This document shows positions 58,072-64,000 of a stretch of 64,000 bases of DNA, one piece after another. Source of the DNA: Apostichopus japonicus (taxonomy: Eukaryota > Echinodermata > Holothuroidea > Aspidochirotida > Stichopodidae). Numbering within the stretch: position 1 is the stretch's first letter; the number at the start of each line of letters is the position of its first letter. The notes beneath the pieces are model-generated. The model was given only the letters and a program-made list of their open reading frames with translations. It was not told where the DNA came from and searched no databases. The stretch covers positions 7,127,001 through 7,191,000 of the forward strand of contig NC_092579.1 in assembly GCF_037975245.1 (NCBI RefSeq), in the 5' to 3' direction. The position numbers and the translations under genes are program-made.

Positions 58072-58117
<46 letters not shown>
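58072..58117. repeat. (TA)n microsatellite
   Basis: About 20 uninterrupted TA dinucleotides with a TAAATA interruption at the left. Confidence 0.95.
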
Positions 58118-59149
58118 GTTTCTTTATCCTTTCTTTTTGATTGGCTAAGATGGTACCATGTGATCAAGTCTGACGATCCATCAAATTACATTCTAATGGT
58201 ATCCATACAGGCATCACACCATAACATACAGATTTAACAAAACGTATGGAGGAACTGAGAGTCCATGCACTTGTTGCTGAGCAAACAGAGTATCAATGCA
58301 AATTATTTTAACAAACATTGAAAAGAAACTGGCCAAAGGTTCTGTAAGTTTAACATGTGGTCAGTATCTAGCATAATTGATATTACAGCCTTCTTCTCTC
58401 TTTCTTTTATTTGATGCCCTTCAAATGCTGCATTTAATTAATGACTTTTCTTAACAAATAAGACATTAACTGGAATTCAGCAGAAACTTCATCCATTCAC
58501 ATTCTCATTTGTCTTGTCTTCTTTTGTTTTACTTTACCATCAATAAATGTATAATTTGACATTTTTGCTCTTAACGGCATAATCCAATCTCACATAACTA
58601 GCTACACCCAATACAGAAAATTGTCAAAATGCTTTTGGCAGATTTGGAATACCTATTTAAGAAGCAAATATGGGTAGCTTCACTTATCCATATTTTATTT
58701 ATTTCTTTTTCAGTTTATAGCGCACTCTACCTGAGAACTTCACTCTCATAATATATCAAATAAAACAAACAAATATGCTTACCTCATTTTCCATTCTTGC
58801 CTCAGTTTTCTGACAGTTTTTTTTGTGGTTAACTTTGTTAATGATTAATATCCACAAAATCAGCCACACAAGGCTGACAGACCATACACGTAGGAGGTAT
58901 GATTCACAGGTTTTTCAATTACTAAAAAATGAACTAGTTTTGCAGGCAATTACTTGTGGGTAAAAAACAACAGTTTCAGATCAACTAATGGTTAATTAAA
59001 CAGGTTAATTTGCCAATCATCAAGGGGAAAAGCTTCCAATATTAGTTTTACAGATCAGAAGGCATTTGTGGTTTTATAGGGGCATATCTCCACATGGGCT
59101 ACCACTGTCCAATATTCCAATGATTGTTTTACACCTTTTTTTTTCTGGT
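58118..59149. other. Non-coding, no recognised feature
   Basis: AT-rich; no repeat or exon recognised. Confidence 0.4.
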
Positions 59150-59300
59150 GTATGACCTATGTTATAAATGAAAATGTATGACCTATTTTATATAAATGAT
59201 CTATTATATATCATAACCTATTATATTATATATATGAATGACTTATTTTATATTATGACCTATTAAAAATAAATTTTTGACCTATTTTATGAACATGAAA
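59150..59300. repeat. Degenerate AT-rich tandem repeat
   Basis: TATGACCTATTTTATA-like words recur five to six times with variable spacing and TATATA insertions. Confidence 0.75.
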
Positions 59301-62275
59301 ATAGTATCTCTAAACTACTCAAAAGTTAAAGCAGTCACAGCAGTTTTAGAACGGTAGCAAATCTTCAAAACAAGCTTCTTCAAGTTTCTATTTAAAATAG
59401 GCAATTTCTATTTCTTTGAAAACACATATAATCAGTGATTGGTTGTGACAAATGTGTCCAGATTAGTCTGTGGTTCTTGTAAGCTTGATGATAAATACAG
59501 TTATAGTTATACGTCCAATGATCACACAGGTTTCTTTTAAGCTGAATCAAAATAACATCATGATCAGTAAGTATTATTTAGTAATCCTTATATTGCACTA
59601 TAACCTCAGTAAATTTTCACTTTCTGAGTGCATTTTAATATGTAATCCTCTAAATATCTGTGATTCAAATCACTGGGGTTACACATACACTTGCATGATG
59701 CAAAAATCGATGTAAAATTAAATTTCGATTTCATTATTTTCCACTTCATGAACAAGAATGAAACTTTCTAATCATGTATAATAATTCGTTCCCTACCTAG
59801 AAGATACAGTTTGCTAGATTACATGTTCTAATAGAACAAGTGTTACAGTTCCAAAAATCCTCAACACTTACCGAGATCTGTCTCCAACGACAGAGGCACG
59901 ATATACCATGTAAATTATTAATTCATGACATCGTTTGCATTTCTGACGTAGTTCGATGTAGAGTATGTACATATTTTTGTTTGTATCCTTGCTTTATTTG
60001 GAACGATTTTGAATATATGCATATTTGGTGACATAATGTTAAGAGAACCATTCACAGACTTGGATGCCTATTTTTGCGGAGTTTCTGTAACAAGCACTTC
60101 CGTGTCACGGAGCTCTGGTCACAAATTTTGCAATAACGGTCACATAGCGAGGTCAGACTCCCAACTGCTTTAAGGCATAAATTAAGAACACAATGTTTTC
60201 AAAAATTGTGTTCTAAATATTGGAAAATATATCAAAAATTAGGTCAAAAGTCTGTCCCTTGCGTTTTGATACACGCAAGGTTAGTTTTCAGATGGTAAAT
60301 TTGTTATGATATATGTGAAAGTCTCCAAAGTATAAACAAATTAAACCCTTAACACCTACAACTTCCAAAAGAGAAAAATAAGCATATATGGTGGGGGGGG
60401 GGGGGATTGTTGGATAGCATTGAGAAATGTTTGCGAGTGACGGAAGCTCAGGGGGAGAGATGGAATTTAGGTGCGATGGATGGAATTTCAAACAACAGTT
60501 TCATGTGTCATTGTAGCAAGGGATTGCCAGGTGACCACCCCAGACTTTGCCACTGAAACTTAGTTCAATTATACACATAATGTAGTCACATAAACATTTA
60601 GCTCTGTAATTAACCAAAGTTGTCCAGATATTATGCTCTCCAGAACCTGTTGCAGATACAGTATTTCATGGAAATGTTGTCATTTGTGATTCTTCCCAAG
60701 TTTGGACACTACTAAAATTCACTGCAATAAATGACAAAGCTCAGACCTATTTTGTTGGGTTAATTTTTGCTAATTGCAAGCATTCAGAATCTAATTTTCA
60801 AACCAGCAACTACTATCTCAGTTTCAAAGCTGAATGCACCTAAAAGTAACAATTTTCACTTCAAGAATTTTTTTTTTTGAGACGCATGGTCATACAGTAT
60901 CTCAAACCAGCAACTGATTATTTTTTGGCCGTAGAGCTAATTACCAAGATCAAATAGTGGCTAAATGAATTCACAAATGATGGAAGTTGGTCCAATAGAT
61001 ATTTTTAAATGGTCCTAACAAAAACTTGGGAGAACTCAGATAAGAAACTTTGACCAGAGCAAGATCCAGGCCTGTTACTTATGCGTGTACAATTTAAGAA
61101 GATGTAACTAGTTCTCCATGACGGTGTAGGCCCCTATGTACAGTACAAGTGAAACACTATATGAAACGTAAAACACAGTTTAAATTCTCGTGTGAACTTG
61201 TGAATTTATCTGCAAGGTTCACAGATGGCCCTCTCATATTTGGATCAAACTTGATCAGAATAAGGACATAACCTGTAATAACTAACATCATCAAAAATTT
61301 AGCTCCTGGATACACTTTGATTTTTTTTTTTTTACATACGACCATCTGATAATTGGTTCAAAACTCTTTTTTTGTCTTAAATTTGTTACAAAAATTTGTG
61401 TTTGTGTGACAGACTTTTTCTCTGAATTTGAGAGATCATGATTATTCATAGTTGCTTCAGATTGCTAAAATAGTCAGGTGTTAGATTTCATTAATGCCCT
61501 TAAACTTTAAGAAGCATGTTATTGGCAACTAAAATAGCTAATTTTGCCAAAATACAAAAGTGTTTTTGGGGGTTATTACTGTATGGGCTACATACCATGA
61601 GGGTCACATTAATTCCACATCACATACAGTATTGTGCAGTGACACATGTCTATAGCTAAGGAACACTTAGAATAACCCTTTTGCAGAGGAATGATAGGCA
61701 TCAAAATTTGAGTCATGAATGTCAAATTGAACATGTCACATTTCATATTTAACCTGTCAATGGGCAACCAAGTGGCCATGCAGTTTATAGTTGTTTGAAG
61801 TTTAAACATGTGTGATATTATACTTTCTCACCAAATATCAAATTTTTTTTAAATTATTCCAGATTAGCATTTTTCAAAATTTAGAGGATATTCAATTTTA
61901 TATACTTAGCTCTGTAAATAGACTGGAAATGCAACCTATGATGCGATCCGAATACTGTACCCTTCTTGTTTTTGTCGACAGGATTTTCATCTTTTTCAAA
62001 GTACTGTAAAATATAATAATCAATATTCGTACAGCCTACTAAGGTAGCCACTCTCATTGCTGCAGATACCTTTTGTTAAGGTGTGTCCTAAGTTTCCCAA
62101 ATATGATAGAGGTACTAGATGATGAGCTTTGTTTGGTCATTTGAATGATTTGATGCAATTTCAATGTTAAATGGGCTGTAGCATGTTTGAAAATCCAATT
62201 GGTCAGGTGGGACTTTATAAGGCGAAGATTGAGTGTTACTCAAAATTTTGACCAGACAGCAGCACACCTACCACT
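59301..62275. other. Non-coding, no confident feature
   Basis: A 13-base G run at 60393-60405. An open frame at 61852-62006 after TTATTCCAG (QNLEDIQFYILSSVNRLEMQ...) is plausible as coding but lacks a good donor and a family match. Nothing else. Confidence 0.4.
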
Positions 62276-62835
62276 ATCCCCACACCCTCCCTCCTCCACA
62301 CCTCATAGGATGTAACCGTGAACGGTTCTACCACTAACCCACATCCTCCCTCCTCCACACCTCACCTCACCCCACCCCTACCCTCTCAATCTACCCCTCC
62401 ACACCTCATAGGATGTAAACGTGAACAGTTCTACCTCTATCCCACACCCTCCCACCTCCACACCTCACCCCATCCCCTACCGTTCCCACCCCTCCCTCCT
62501 CCACATCTCATAGGATGTAACAGTGAACGGTTCTACCACTATCCCACACCCTCCCTCCTCCACACGTCACCCCACCCCTACCCTTCCCACCACACCCCTC
62601 CCTCCTCCACACCTCATAGGATGTAACCGTGAATGGTTGTACCACTATCCTACACCCTCCCTCCTCCACACCTCACCCCAACCCTACTCTTCCCACCTCA
62701 CCCCTCCCTTCTCCACACCTCATAGGATGTAAACGTGAACAGTTCTACCACTATCCCACACCCTCCCACCTCCACACCTCACCCCATCCCCTACCGTTCC
62801 CACCCCTCCCTCCTCCACACCTCATAGGATGTAAC
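62276..62835. repeat. C-rich 102-106-bp tandem array, six units
   Basis: AGGATGTAACCGTGAACGGT, TCTACCACTATCCCACACCC, TCCCTCCTCCACACCTCACC, CCACCCCTACCCTTCCCACC repeats with anchors at 62308, 62410, 62512, 62618, 62724 and 62826. The plus strand is strikingly C-rich and G-poor except for the AACCGT-GA-ACGGTT palindrome. Open frames of 69-102 codons are repeat translation. Confidence 0.95.
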
Positions 62836-63336
62836 CGTGAGCAGTTCTGTGACTTCTCTTTGATGATTGATGATTTTTAGTGGCTTTATCTCCATCTCTA
62901 ATGACAGGGAAAAAATTCTGTCCCACGCATTCCGTCTTTCGCGTTTCTTTTGTTTGCAACGGTGCATAATACCTCAAGTTATCAGTGAGAATTTTAAACA
63001 CCATTTAATTTATGAGAGAAGGGGGATTGAACTTGTTATAAATATTGGAAATGGCATGAAACTCCATCAAATTGATAAATATATGAAGTCACGTTTTTGC
63101 ATTTCGCTTCCCTCGGGCCATAAGTTTTGTTGCCAAAGCAATATGCTACATCTTAACTATGTTTTGATTCTATCATTTTGTTCATATATGCATCATTTTA
63201 TTGAATCAAGTACTTACAGTAACTTATTTTACAACATTTAAGCAAACACAACTGAAATGTCCCTCAAATTCGGTCATTCACACAAAGGAAGGTTTTGGCT
63301 TTAACCAACACTTTAGAATAACTGCCATATGGTCAG
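62836..63336. other. Non-coding or unrecognised
   Basis: A 124-codon plus frame (62867-63241) has no recognisable domain. It could be chance in this composition. Confidence 0.3.
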
Positions 63337-63397
63337 TTATTATTATTATTCTTCAACATAAACATCAAGCAAGAAAAGTGCCCATGTATTTCTACAG
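63337..63397 (+). CDS. Possible upstream exon of unidentified gene
   Basis: An open frame ends ...KVPMYFY + AG at donor ACAG|GTAAAA. The left border is uncertain (AG at 63336 or 63369; neither has a good pyrimidine tract). Its phase joins correctly to the exon at 63666-63710, giving FYR-PAINALHERL across the junction. Weak on its own. Confidence 0.25.
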
Positions 63398-63665
63398 GTA
63401 AAAGGAACTTTCTTTTATTGAAATACTTATATATTTTTCAGTATTTATGTCCTCTCAACCTCAACCTGTAAGCTACTATTAATGCACAAGGCCCCAAATT
63501 TGCCACGACAGTTTGCTGTACAGTTATTAAAGATGAAATAATATTCATTCAACCATCTCATTACAGAGAAACAGGGTGAAACTTAATATCAAGTTTATCC
63601 ATATAGGAAAAGTGATATTGAACTAAGTATACAATCTAGAATGACTTTTGCTGGTTTTATTTCAG

Positions 63666-63710
63666 ACCAGCAATAAATGCCTTACATGAACGTCTTGATA
63701 TGCTTCTAAA
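63666..63710 (+). CDS. Probable short exon of unidentified gene
   Basis: Exon of 45 bp between acceptor GGTTTTATTTCAG and donor AAA|GTAAGTG, both close to consensus. In the only stop-free frame it gives PAINALHERLDMLL, helical in character and not low-complexity. Length is a multiple of three, as for an alternatively usable exon. The possible preceding exon at 63337-63397 fits in phase. I do not recognise the protein; following exons would be beyond the right edge. Chance occurrence cannot be excluded for such a short segment. Confidence 0.35.
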
Positions 63711-64000
63711 GTAAGTGTATGCACTACATTTAGATCATATCAACATCTCAATGGCTAAAATAGGTACAGTGGTTACTGCATGGCCAACAAAAAATCCAGG
63801 AAATGGATTTCAGATTAGTAATAGTTTGCTTATATGTTACAAGTGGCTGCTTGTGTGTTTGCATTTAACTGGTCATGAATCAATTTACAGAATTTCTGAA
63901 ATATATGTAGAATATTGTAGAATTTTGCAATGTTTGAAAACACACCATGAAGTACATCATTGTAGTATTCAGTGAAACTGGAGTAGAGAATCAAAACTTG
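63711..64000 (+). other. Possible intron of the right-edge gene
   Basis: Sequence after the GTAAGTG donor. No further exon recognised before the end of the window. Confidence 0.3.

Noticed and set aside
62318-62880. Proline/histidine-rich ORFs
   Set aside because: Translation of the C-rich tandem array.

Overview
The window is eukaryotic, AT-rich and almost entirely non-coding. Split exons with consensus GT/AG borders, tRNA-derived SINEs, a LINE 3' end, hAT- and Harbinger-like non-autonomous DNA transposons and many tandem arrays all point to an animal nuclear genome. An invertebrate, probably marine and possibly an echinoderm or other invertebrate deuterostome, fits the repeat style; this assignment is inference. 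No bacterial, viral, organellar, rRNA or CRISPR content was seen.

The only gene I can name is on the minus strand in the left quarter. Two exons (18191-18355, then 7954-8187) together encode 133 residues of an EF-hand rhomboid protein of the RHBDL1/RHBDL3 type: a degenerate EF-hand pair, a cytosolic linker and the start of the first membrane helix. They are separated by an intron of about 10 kb. The catalytic rhomboid exons are not visible and probably lie beyond the left edge. The 5' exon(s) were not found; they lie in a long intron to the right or outside the window. At the right edge (63.3-63.7 kb, plus strand) a short symmetrical exon with good splice sites may belong to a second, unidentified gene. 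A possible minus-strand exon near 52.8 kb and an ORF near 46.0 kb are weaker.

Everything else is repeat landscape. Left part (0-8 kb): a 166-bp foldback hairpin, a MITE with long inverted repeats and a target duplication, and a 31-bp near-palindromic minisatellite at two sites. Intron (8-18 kb): a diverged purine-rich duplication, a LINE-tail fragment, long G and C homopolymers and a tRNA-SINE. Middle (20-31 kb): a 62-bp array fused to a SINE-like tRNA head, a 68-bp array with higher-order structure, a LINE 3' end, a cluster of tRNA-Thr-like SINEs, a 31-nt perfect hairpin inside a direct repeat, and a roughly 95-bp array whose monomers can fold. Between 31 and 33 kb are a 524-bp hAT-like element with a perfect 8-bp target duplication and a candidate TTAA element. 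Right part (36-63 kb): a 45/46-bp array, an apparently exact 432-bp tandem duplication, a Harbinger-like MITE, a 106-bp array, several copies of a CAGTGGCG-ended hAT-like family (one nest of nearly 1.9 kb), SINE copies and a C-rich 102-106-bp array.

I found no convincing evidence for a new multi-gene system. The most informative items are the EF-hand rhomboid exons, the transposons with intact target duplications, and the arrays that seem to have grown from parts of mobile elements. All reading was by eye; similarity calls are from family knowledge, and no searches were run.
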